64,000 bases of DNA from the NCBI GenBank assembly GCA_947628795.1, contig CANRBF010000006.1:1-64000 (forward strand), read 5' to 3'. Source of the DNA: an uncultured Monoglobus sp. Its GTDB lineage: Bacteria; Bacillota; Clostridia; Monoglobales; Monoglobaceae. Made by a program: the position numbers and the translations under genes. The notes under the pieces are model-generated. The model saw only the letters and a program-made list of their open reading frames with translations. It had not been told where the DNA came from and did not search any database. Of the stretch, positions 24,225 to 30,464 are shown one piece after another (the stretch's first letter is position 1; every line of letters begins with the position of its first letter).

Positions 24225-24965
24225 TTAGCTCCATGCGTAGTGGTCAACAGAGATCTCAGCGTCGTTCTTCATGAAGTTGTCATAGAAAGGAATCGTGTTC
24301 GTGTTCGTTCCGTCTAAGATGGGATCGTCCCAAGTTACATCAACGTGGTACGCAGCTCCGTTAACTTCGATAACGTTCCAGCTGTGATTCATAGCTTCGC
24401 TCTCTACAACTGTGCAGGGAATACCAACCGCGTTCATAACATGCTGATAAGCGGAAGAATACGCCTGGCATACGCCCGTCTTGTTCACGATCGCGTCATA
24501 AGCGGTTCTTGCCGTGTAGGACAGATCGTAAGAGCAGTTCTCGATAAAGTAATTGTGGATAATTTTTGCTTTTTCTTCTGCCGCCATTGAACCGTCAACG
24601 AGGGCTGTGATCTTCGCAACCTCTGCGTCGAAAGCCGCAAGCTTCGCGTTGATGGCTTCGGGGCTGTCAACATAAGTGATCGTCAGCTTCGTAGCCTTGT
24701 TTGTCGTCTTTGAATAAGCGCAATCAACAGTCTTGGAAACGAAGAAGTTTCTCGGCGTCTTGTTCAAATAAGCCAGGAACGCGGTCATAGCGTCGTTGGC
24801 TGTAACATTGAACTCGCTAACGTCTACCGTTGTTGCATAGTTGGCGATAGCGGTCTCAAAAGCCGCGTCAAGCGCCGTGTTTTCCTCGGCAGCATAAGCA
24901 GATACGCTGCAAACAGCAACAACCGCGATCAACAGAACAAAAATGCTCTTCAAAGTCTTTGTCAT
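24225..24965 (-). CDS. Secreted transglutaminase-like protein under GEMM control
   Basis: A 246-residue exported protein. The signal peptide MTKTLKSIFVLLIAVVAVCS ends near AYAAEE. The C-terminal transglutaminase-like domain (about 120-240) holds the catalytic Cys in GVCQAYSSAYQHV, His in NHSWNVIEV and Asp in HVDVTWDDP, so the triad is complete. Such proteins may cross-link, cleave or transfer at the cell surface; the substrate is unknown. The start at 24965 follows GGAGG by six bases. It is monocistronic, with a leader of about 640 nt carrying three GEMM-I aptamers, which ties it to a cyclic dinucleotide signal. Codon choice is plainer (many TCT, GTC, AAG) than in neighbours, perhaps reflecting high expression. 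Confidence 0.88.
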   Translation of the reverse strand: MTKTLKSIFVLLIAVVAVCSVSAYAAEENTALDAAFETAIANYATTVDVSEFNVTANDAMTAFLAYLNKTPRNFFVSKTVDCAYSKTTNKATKLTITYVDSPEAINAKLAAFDAEVAKITALVDGSMAAEEKAKIIHNYFIENCSYDLSYTARTAYDAIVNKTGVCQAYSSAYQHVMNAVGIPCTVVESEAMNHSWNVIEVNGAAYHVDVTWDDPILDGTNTNTIPFYDNFMKNDAEISVDHYAWS

Positions 24966-25046
24966 GATAATCCTCCAATCTTTCACAAACCATTGCCGGG
25001 TGGCAATGACACTTATCACCTTGCGGTGACTCGACTTAATAATTAA
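24966..25046 (-). promoter_or_regulatory. Leader segment between the third aptamer and the transglutaminase-like gene
   Basis: On the minus strand this holds three hairpins: ACTTAAT/ATTAAGT, TCACC-GCAA-GGTGA and CATTGCC-ACCC-GGCAATG. The GGAGG ribosome site follows. No U-tract is present, so if this is the expression platform it should act on translation, RNA stability or Rho access and not by intrinsic termination. Confidence 0.5.
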
Positions 25047-25127
25047 GTAGGTGGCCGGGCTGTCATAGCAAGCAAGCTTGCTTTAGACCCCATAGCTTTG
25101 CGTCCCCGGCTTTCGCCGAGTTTGCCG
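25047..25127 (-). promoter_or_regulatory. GEMM-I riboswitch aptamer 3 (gene-proximal)
   Basis: On the minus strand: GGCAAAC, a GNRA-capped stem CGGC-GAAA-GCCG, the invariant GGGACGCAAAGC, the receptor-like GCTATGGGGTCTAAAG, then ATGACAGCCCGGCC. These match the conserved parts of the c-di-GMP-I (GEMM) family. The base before GCAAAC is G, as in c-di-GMP binders. Confidence 0.88.
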
Positions 25128-25225
25128 TTTGTTCAAGTTTTTATGGATTAAAACGATCAAACTTTCCTGTGGTATACCGCGATAAATCGCAGAGCGCGAA
25201 ACGCGCCCACTGCTTGTATACCAAA

Positions 25226-25321
25226 GCAGGCGGCCGGGCTGTCATGACCGAAACGCGCGCGTCCGCGCGAAACTGTTTTAGACCCCATAGCTTTGCGTCC
25301 CCGGCTTTCGCCGGGTTTGCT
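25226..25321 (-). promoter_or_regulatory. GEMM-I riboswitch aptamer 2 (middle)
   Basis: The same conserved core as the proximal copy: GCAAACCCGGC, GAAA, GGGACGCAAAGC, GTCTAAA and ATGACAGCC. The variable arm GCGCG pairs with CGCGC. The base before GCAAAC is A (TTGAGCAAAC). Confidence 0.88.
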
Positions 25322-25406
25322 CAATTATTAAATTGTAGTTCGATATGTCTTGTGATTCGGGTCCGCGGCAAGCCGCTTATCCTTCGTCTCTGCCGGCATA
25401 TCAGAA

Positions 25407-25501
25407 GCAGGCGGCCGGGCTGTCATTGTCAGCCGCGCGCGTCCGCGCGTCTCACTTTAGACCCCATAGCTTTGCGTCCCCGGCTTTCGCCGGGTTTGCT
25501 A
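25407..25501 (-). promoter_or_regulatory. GEMM-I riboswitch aptamer 1 (gene-distal)
   Basis: The same core as the middle copy, with the variable arm GACGCGC/GCGCGC. The base before GCAAAC is A (TGTAGCAAAC). The three cores start 179 and 181 bases apart. The promoter is about 110 bases upstream. Confidence 0.88.
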
Positions 25502-25612
25502 CAATCGTTCATTGACGTTTAATGTTTTAAACATAAAAGTCTTAAACGCGGAAAATGTGAACTTTGAAAAACACATCTCCCGGCTGAAGTGAAAATCCAC
25601 TTCCGCATTGTC

Positions 25613-25642
25613 ATTGTATCACAGCACTCTTAAGTTTGTCAA
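25613..25642 (-). promoter_or_regulatory. Promoter of the triple-aptamer leader
   Basis: TTGACA (25642-25637) and TACAAT (25618-25613) on the minus strand with an 18-base spacer. The start is near 25605, followed by a GAAGTG-GATTTT-CACTTC hairpin before aptamer 1. Confidence 0.75.
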
Positions 25643-25746
25643 TAAAATAACATAAAAAGTGTATTCAAATTTTGGAAATAAACTTATAACATTTTACTAA
25701 ATAATCAAATCAAATAATAATTTTTACGAAAGCCGCAAAATAAACC

Positions 25747-25775
25747 TTGACAACGGCTCAAACCTATTGTATAAT
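25747..25775 (+). promoter_or_regulatory. Consensus promoter of the tRNA gene
   Basis: TTGACA (25747-25752) and TATAAT (25770-25775) with a 17-base spacer, 15 bases before the tRNA. Confidence 0.88.
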
Positions 25776-25789
25776 ATATTCTTGTGAGT

Positions 25790-25865
25790 GCCGATATAGC
25801 TCAGTCGGTAGAGCGATTCACTCGTAATGAATAGGTCAGCGGTTCGAATCCGCTTATCGGCTCCA
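25790..25865 (+). tRNA. tRNA-Thr (anticodon CGT)
   Basis: A full cloverleaf can be drawn. Acceptor GCCGATA pairs with TATCGGC, D-stem GCTC with GAGC, anticodon stem ATTCA with TGAAT around the loop CTCGTAA (anticodon CGT), and T-arm AGCGG with CCGCT around TTCGAAT. CCA is encoded at the 3' end. It reads the threonine codon ACG. Confidence 0.96.
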
Positions 25866-25890
25866 GCGGAGCGATCCGCCTCATTTTGCG

Positions 25891-25921
25891 AACACCTTGC
25901 TCCGCAAGGTGTTCTTTTTTT
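25891..25921 (+). terminator. Terminator of the tRNA gene
   Basis: AACACCTTG-CTCCG-CAAGGTGTT followed by CTTTTTTT. Confidence 0.9.
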
Positions 25922-26170
25922 ACGGCGGTCGCTCCGCTTTTTCCCTAATCAGCAAGCTTGCTTGCGGGTTCAGAGCGACCGTTCAAAATCGCTTGCGATT
26001 TTGACCAAGCGCTTCCTTAATAGAAACGCACTCCGTTGGCGTTTCGCGGGAGCCCTATACAACTCAAAGCGCACGGCTTTGAGTTGAGAGGAGCCGACAC
26101 GAAGCGGGTGAGTCTTTCGCGCTTGTGCGAAAGCGAACAAATGCAGATTTCGGCGACGAGACGGAACAGG
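25922..26170. repeat. Dispersed repeat block after tRNA-Thr
   Basis: A 75-base element (25947-26021) is nearly identical to one at 44633-44707 and holds two palindromes, CAAGCTTGCTTG and CAAAATCGCTTGCGATTTTG. It is followed by CGCACTCCGTTGGCGTTTCG and GGGAGCCCT, a family also seen at 44.4 kb and, inverted, at 0.3 kb. The rest holds CTCAAAGC/GCTTTGAG and CGCTTGTGCGAAAGCG palindromes. No gene is seen. Confidence 0.7.
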
Positions 26171-26344
26171 GTACGGCTATCATATAAGAGCTATTTTTAG
26201 CCCGAGACTTTATTATAGCTTTATTTAAAACACTTTTTTGACAATCTGTATCTCACATTTTGTCAAGGGGAATTTTAATTTATATTAAAATTTATATTTA
26301 TTTATTATTTAAATATTTTGTCGAAATTTGTTTTAATGTTTTTG

Positions 26345-26373
26345 TTTACTTATGTTGCGGTCTGTGATATAAT
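26345..26373 (+). promoter_or_regulatory. Promoter of the AbrB-type gene and its leader RNA
   Basis: TTTACT (26345-26350) and TATAAT (26368-26373) with a 17-base spacer. Transcription would start near 26380, inside the first arm of the long hairpin. The AT-rich stretch 26171-26344 upstream shows no gene. Confidence 0.75.
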
Positions 26374-26376
26374 AAG

Positions 26377-26491
26377 AATCGCCAAATTAGTAATATAATT
26401 TTTTACTTGCGCAGTATGTTTTTTTGTTTCGGCAAAAATGCATGCTCTGCTTCACATACTGTGCGGTAAAAATAATACTAATTTGGCGATT
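26377..26491 (+). ncRNA. Long-hairpin structured RNA leader of unknown class
   Basis: A 16-bp perfect outer stem joins AATCGCCAAATTAGTA (26377-26392) to TACTAATTTGGCGATT (26476-26491). Inside, TTTTTAC pairs with GTAAAAA and GCGCAGTATGT pairs with ACATACTGTGC (11 pairs, one G-U). The apex holds TTTTTTG/CAAAAA and GCATGC. It lies directly after a promoter and before a terminator and the AbrB-type gene. It matches no riboswitch class I recognise. A miniature inverted-repeat element is an alternative, but no target-site duplication is seen. Confidence 0.6.
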
Positions 26492-26540
26492 AGGAGCATT
26501 GCGTTTTTGGGCGCGGCGCTATGCTTCGCGCCTTTTTATT
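26492..26540 (+). terminator. Intrinsic terminator in the leader of the AbrB-type gene
   Basis: GGCGCG (26510-26515) pairs with CGCGCC (26527-26532), followed by TTTTTATTTT. An alternative outer pairing of AGCAT (26495-26499) with ATGCT (26521-26525) would break the terminator stem. It ends 25 bases before the start codon, so it can act as an attenuator. Confidence 0.7.
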
Positions 26541-26566
26541 TTACTTAAATTTACGGAGGTATTATT

Positions 26567-26806
26567 ATGATCGTCAAAATTGATTCTATAGGAAGGATAA
26601 CCATTCCCAAAAAATATAGGGAAGAATTTAACTTAAAGCCTGATTCCGAGGCTAATATGCTGCCGCTGCCCGACGGGATCGGAGTATCGCTGTTCAGACT
26701 GACGCCCAGATGCGCCAACTGCGGAGAAGAGAAGGGACTTGAAAAATTTGATAATATATCGCTGTGTGATAATTGCAAAAAGATTTTGAAGTATGCGATA
26801 ATGTAG
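26567..26806 (+). CDS. AbrB/SpoVT-type regulator with C-terminal zinc ribbon
   Basis: A 79-residue protein. The N-terminal swapped-hairpin AbrB domain (residues 1-46) begins MIVKIDSIGRITIPKKYREE. The C-terminal half has two Cys pairs, CANC and CDNC (about residues 51-54 and 68-71), likely a zinc ribbon. Such proteins are small transition-state or sporulation regulators in Clostridia. The start follows CGGAGGT by seven bases. Expression appears to be gated by the structured leader and terminator upstream, possibly autoregulated. A role as an antitoxin-like MazE is less likely because no toxin gene follows. Confidence 0.88.
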   Translation: MIVKIDSIGRITIPKKYREEFNLKPDSEANMLPLPDGIGVSLFRLTPRCANCGEEKGLEKFDNISLCDNCKKILKYAIM

Positions 26807-26938
26807 GGACTAGGAAATAGGAACTAGTAACTAGGCGGGCGGCCGAGGTCGTCCGCCTGCCTCGCCCCATACCGTAGGGCCGGATGCCCACATCCGGCCG
26901 GCGGCTTGCAGGCAAGCCGCCCTACGGCACTAAACTTT
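26804..26938. repeat. Heptad repeat plus cruciform-type element
   Basis: GGGACTAGGAAATAGGAAC and further TAG-ending heptads (26810-26838) follow the AbrB-type gene directly. Two hairpins then stand within CCGTAGGG...CCCTACGG (26872-26927): GGCCGGATG/CATCCGGCC and GGCGGCTTGC/GCAAGCCGCC. The second part lies just after thiE and may end its transcript, though no U-tract is present. Confidence 0.7.
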
Positions 26939-26940
26939 TT

Positions 26941-27513
26941 TCAAAAAATATTCCTGTATCTATCAATATATTGAGATATATCCTCGCATTTCATAAAGCC
27001 CGACATGACGCAGACGCCGTCGGCGCCGGCGAATAACGCTTCTTGCGCGTTCTCGGGCGAGATACCGCCCAAGGCGTACACCGGAATGTCAACCTCGTTT
27101 TTTATATCCGTTAGCAGGCCCGTTCCGCGCGGGGCGAGCCCTTTTTTGCAGTCGGTGGCGAACACGTGCCCTGCCGTTATATAGGAAGCGCCAAGCTCCC
27201 GCGCACGGATCGCTTCCCGCACGGAATGTGTCGAAGCTCCAACCTCGGCAAAGCCCGAGATGTCCGCCGTCTCAAGCAGCGGCAGCGGCAGATGTATTTT
27301 CTCGCAGCCGAAATCCCGCGCCGCGCGGACAAAGCTGTGCGGTATGATATTTCCGCGGTCGATAGCGCACAGCAGCTTATAATACTCGCCCTCGGCAAGA
27401 TCTTTTTCGCGCAGAATAACGGGAATACCCGCGTCGATAATATCCCTGACACGCTTTATGAAATCCGTGCCGCACAGCGCGCGGTTTGAAAAACAGATCA
27501 GCTTGCTACACAT
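26941..27513 (-). CDS. thiE: Thiamine phosphate synthase
   Basis: A 190-residue TIM-barrel protein of the ThiE/TenI family: ILREKDL, the HLPLPLLE strand, GASTHSVREAI, GAGHVF-like TAGHVFATDCKKG, and the phosphate loop ALGGISPENAQEALFAGADGVCVMSG. It joins the thiazole and pyrimidine phosphates to give thiamine phosphate. ThiE and TenI are hard to separate by eye. Position as last gene of thiSFGHE and a complete phosphate loop favour ThiE, with some doubt because it is short (usual about 210). The ATG at 27513 overlaps the end of thiH by eight bases. Confidence 0.82.
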   Translation of the reverse strand: MCSKLICFSNRALCGTDFIKRVRDIIDAGIPVILREKDLAEGEYYKLLCAIDRGNIIPHSFVRAARDFGCEKIHLPLPLLETADISGFAEVGASTHSVREAIRARELGASYITAGHVFATDCKKGLAPRGTGLLTDIKNEVDIPVYALGGISPENAQEALFAGADGVCVMSGFMKCEDISQYIDRYRNIF

Positions 27514-28687
27514 AGATATAGTCACTCATGACAGGCTGCATGCCCATTTCCTCGATCTCTCGGTAAACATCATTGACCGACGCGCTGTCGTTGATCTTAA
27601 ACTGGGCGTCGCCCTTTGCCTCCTCGCCCTCTATATGACCGCCTATCCCGGTGGACACTCCTGCGGAGATCTTGGTCGCGGCGATTGAGATCACATGCTT
27701 TCGGAACACATTGCTTTCGCGCGTAGAAATGGTTATGCTCGCGAACGGCAGAAACAGTCTGTACGCGCATATCACCTGCAGCAGCTGACGCTCATGCACA
27801 TCCTTCGGATTGATCTTGTCGTTATTTATAATCGGTCTGAGCCTCGGGCATGATATGGCGATTTCCGCGTGGGGATACTTCTGCTGCAAAAGATACGCGT
27901 GATAACCCGTCGCGAACCCGTCCTTTCTGAAATCGTCAAGTCCCAGCAGAGCTGCGAATCCCACGCCCCGCATCCCGCCGAGTATGGCGCGCTCCTGCGC
28001 GTTGAACCGGTACGGCCAAATGCGCTTGTGCCCGGCAAGGTGAAGAGTTTCGTATTTGTCGCTGTTATAGGTTTCCTGAAACACCGTAACATAATCCGCC
28101 CCGCATTCGTGAAGGTATTTGTATTCGTCGGAGTTCATCGGATAGACCTCAAGCCCTATGACCTTGAAGTATTTGCGAGCAAGCCTGCACGCTTCGCCGA
28201 TATACCGAACATCCGAACCCTTGCGGCTTTCGCCCGTGAGAATAAGCACCTCCTGCAATCCCGTTTTCGCGATAGCCTCAAACTCTCTTTTCATTTCCTC
28301 AAGGTCAAGTTTTGCTCTGCGTATTTTATTATGTCGGTTAAAGCCGCAATATACGCAGAAATTCTCGCAGTAATTCGCGATATACACCGGTGTGAACATC
28401 ATGACGGAATTTCCGAAATGCTTTCGCGTTTCTGTCTGCGCACGCCGCGCGATCCGTTCAAGCAGCGGTTCGGCCGCCGGCGAGAGCAGGGCCCCGAAAT
28501 CGCGCGGAGACAGCACATCCTTTTTAAGCGCCGCAAGCACATCATTTTCGGTAAAGAGCGTATAGTCATATTCGTTCATCGCGTTAACGACCCGTTTATC
28601 AAGATCCGAGTCTATTACTTCCATATCCGGCAGATATGTCATATGGTCGATCCTGTTTTTCGGGTCAAGTTCCTTGATTTTTTCCAT
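27506..28687 (-). CDS. thiH: 2-iminoacetate synthase ThiH (radical SAM)
   Basis: A 393-residue radical SAM enzyme with the cluster motif CENFCVYC (CxxxCxxC, about residue 108-115) and the family C-terminal domain. It cleaves tyrosine to dehydroglycine and p-cresol and supplies dehydroglycine for thiazole formation, the oxygen-sensitive route used by anaerobes in place of ThiO. It stands between thiG and thiE. AAGGAGG precedes its ATG. The length is typical (about 370-395). Confidence 0.94.
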   Translation of the reverse strand: MEKIKELDPKNRIDHMTYLPDMEVIDSDLDKRVVNAMNEYDYTLFTENDVLAALKKDVLSPRDFGALLSPAAEPLLERIARRAQTETRKHFGNSVMMFTPVYIANYCENFCVYCGFNRHNKIRRAKLDLEEMKREFEAIAKTGLQEVLILTGESRKGSDVRYIGEACRLARKYFKVIGLEVYPMNSDEYKYLHECGADYVTVFQETYNSDKYETLHLAGHKRIWPYRFNAQERAILGGMRGVGFAALLGLDDFRKDGFATGYHAYLLQQKYPHAEIAISCPRLRPIINNDKINPKDVHERQLLQVICAYRLFLPFASITISTRESNVFRKHVISIAATKISAGVSTGIGGHIEGEEAKGDAQFKINDSASVNDVYREIEEMGMQPVMSDYIYV

Positions 28688-28699
28688 GTCGCGCCCTCC

Positions 28700-29467
28700 T
28701 TAATCGGCGAGAAATCCCGTAAGCGGCGATGACGCCGCCGCGCCCGTTTCAAGCACGCGGCCCGTGCCCGCCAGGTATGCTCCGCGGCCGGCCTCGATCG
28801 CGCGCCTGAACGCTTCGGCCATCGCGGGAATGTCGCCCGCCGTGGCTATGGCGGTATTCGCCATGACCGCAGCCGCGCCCATCTCCATAGCCTCGCACGC
28901 CTGTGACGGTTTGCCGATGCCCGCGTCGACGATCACCGGCAGGTCGATCTCATCTATCAGTATTTTGATAAATTCTTTTGTCGCGAGGCCTTTGTTGGTG
29001 CCGATCGGCGCGCCCAGCGGCATGATGCAGGCGGCGCCGGCGTTTGCCATGTCGCGCGCCGCGTTAAGGTCGGGATACATATACGGCATTACGACAAATC
29101 CCTCCTTTGCCAAGGTCTCCGTAGCCTTTGCGGTTTCGTAGTTATCCGGCAGAAGATATTTTGAATCCCTTATGCACTCGATCTTGATAAAGTCGCCGCA
29201 GCCAACCTCTCTCGCCAAATGCGCGATGCGCACGGCCTCCTCGGCGTTTCTCGCGCCCGAGGTGTTCGGCAGCAGGGTCACGCCCTTTGGTATGTAATCA
29301 AGAATATTCGCGACATTGCCCGTTGCCGCGCGGCGCAGGGCGAGCGTTATTATCTGCGCGCCCGCGTTCTCGACCGCCGCCTTTATGAGATCGAGCGAAT
29401 ATTTACCCGATCCGAGAATAAAACGGGACGTGAATTCGTGGTCCCCTAATTTCCATGTGTCTTTCAT
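28700..29467 (-). CDS. thiG: Thiazole synthase ThiG
   Basis: A 255-residue TIM-barrel enzyme. [12 protein letters not shown] at the N-terminus, the Schiff-base lysine region [17 protein letters not shown], the [19 protein letters not shown] phosphate site and [10 protein letters not shown] are all present. It combines 1-deoxyxylulose 5-phosphate, dehydroglycine from ThiH and sulfur from ThiS thiocarboxylate. It is adjacent to thiF (start one base after the thiF stop region) and thiH in the expected order. Confidence 0.95.
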   Translation of the reverse strand: MKDTWKLGDHEFTSRFILGSGKYSLDLIKAAVENAGAQIITLALRRAATGNVANILDYIPKGVTLLPNTSGARNAEEAVRIAHLAREVGCGDFIKIECIRDSKYLLPDNYETAKATETLAKEGFVVMPYMYPDLNAARDMANAGAACIMPLGAPIGTNKGLATKEFIKILIDEIDLPVIVDAGIGKPSQACEAMEMGAAAVMANTAIATAGDIPAMAEAFRRAIEAGRGAYLAGTGRVLETGAAASSPLTGFLAD

Positions 29468-30103
29468 TTATACTTCCCTCTCTCCCAAAATTAATCTGAT
29501 AATCATATTTGCCTGATGATTCGCGCATATCGCGACGCGCGGCGCCATGAGCCCGTTCACATCCGCGCTGTCGGTCACGCCGTCGCCGCATATGTACAGC
29601 CTATCAAACGCGCGCTTTGTCTGTATCATGTTTGAGCTGAGATAACCCGCCATGCCTGAACCCGACACGATCACGGTATTGCGACATTCGCCGAGCAGCG
29701 CGCTTATCAGCATCGCCTTTCTGTCCGCGCGGTCGAACGCCTCGCAAACGATGCCGAATCCGCCGAATATTCCGGCGGCGTTTTCCGCCGTGACTTTTAT
29801 TGTTTTGCGGGTCAGTTTCACGTAGGGATTGATTCGCGTCAATCTCTCGGAAAGCGCCTCGGTTTTGTATCTCCCAAGATCCGCGATCTCATACTGCTGG
29901 CGGTTAAGATTGCTCAAATCGACCCTGTCAAAATCGACCAGCATAAGCTCGCCCACGCCCGCGCGGGTAAGGGACACGGCGACGTTTGAGCCGAGGCCGC
30001 CAAGCCCCGCGACGGCGACCCGCGCCGATTTCAGCTTATCATAAACCGGACGGGTGTGGCGCTCGGTCATGACCCGTTCAAAATCTTCATATGAAGGCGT
30101 CAT
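29468..30103 (-). CDS. thiF: ThiS adenylyltransferase ThiF
   Basis: A 211-residue E1-like enzyme of the short ThiF family. The ATP site VAGLGGLGSNVAVSLTRAG, the conserved LSNLNRQQYEIADLG with its arginine, and the catalytic Asp region fit the family. It adenylates the C-terminal glycine of ThiS before sulfur transfer. The ATG at 30103 is chosen because its ribosome site GGAGGGGG is formed by the last Gly codons of thiS, giving tight coupling. The product is shorter than MoeB-type enzymes and lacks their zinc Cys pairs, as usual for this family. Confidence 0.92.
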   Translation of the reverse strand: MTPSYEDFERVMTERHTRPVYDKLKSARVAVAGLGGLGSNVAVSLTRAGVGELMLVDFDRVDLSNLNRQQYEIADLGRYKTEALSERLTRINPYVKLTRKTIKVTAENAAGIFGGFGIVCEAFDRADRKAMLISALLGECRNTVIVSGSGMAGYLSSNMIQTKRAFDRLYICGDGVTDSADVNGLMAPRVAICANHQANMIIRLILGEREV

Positions 30104-30107
30104 AAAA

Positions 30108-30305
30108 TCAACCCCCTCCGACAAAACTTACAACTTCCAAGCGGTCTCCGTCCTTTAGCACGACGGCGCCGTAGCTGTCTTTTTTCACGATATCGCCGTT
30201 CAGTTCGACCGCGATATATGATTCTTTATATCCAAGCCCGCAAAGCAGCTCCGACAGAGTTTTGCCGACAAAGCCCTCGCGGTTTTCGCCGTTTACTTTT
30301 ACCAT
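30108..30305 (-). CDS. thiS: Sulfur carrier protein ThiS
   Basis: A 65-residue ubiquitin-fold protein. It starts MVKVNGE and ends VVSFVGGG, so the C-terminal Gly-Gly needed for adenylation and thiocarboxylate formation is present. The final three Gly codons double as the ribosome site of thiF. It is the first gene of the thi operon, with GGCGGGG before its ATG. Confidence 0.94.
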   Translation of the reverse strand: MVKVNGENREGFVGKTLSELLCGLGYKESYIAVELNGDIVKKDSYGAVVLKDGDRLEVVSFVGGG

Positions 30306-30336
30306 TTTGCCCCGCCTTTCTGTAATGATCTATAAA

Positions 30337-30386
30337 ATAAAAAATCAAAAGAAGTCGTACCCGTGGTGGTGCGCCCCTTTTGATTT
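30337..30386 (-). terminator. Very short leader attenuator of the thi operon
   Basis: On the minus strand AAATCAAAAG, at or next to the transcription start, pairs with CTTTTGATTT, followed by TTTATTTT. The 25-base loop is GC rich (GGGGCGCACCACCACGGG and on). It lies about 30 bases before thiS. The TPP riboswitch core (CTGAGA and the GATAATGCC-type segment) is absent. Confidence 0.65.
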
Positions 30387-30391
30387 AATTC

Positions 30392-30420
30392 AGTATACCA
30401 TATGTTTCGGGTTTTGTCAA
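30392..30420 (-). promoter_or_regulatory. Promoter of the thi operon
   Basis: TTGACA (30420-30415) and TATACT (30397-30392) on the minus strand with a 17-base spacer. Confidence 0.82.
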
Positions 30421-30464
30421 GAGCGTTTTATCCGCATTTCCAAGCGTAAAACCCGAACACTATA

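Noticed and set aside
25226-25501. Group I intron or ribozyme between the aptamers
   Set aside because: The spacers are under 100 nt and show no conserved catalytic core.
26377-26491. Second 6S RNA
   Set aside because: It has a long continuous stem but no open central bubble with the 3' hairpin, and it is joined to a downstream gene by a terminator.
30306-30420. TPP riboswitch before the thi operon
   Set aside because: The leader is too short and lacks CTGAGA and the other conserved TPP segments.
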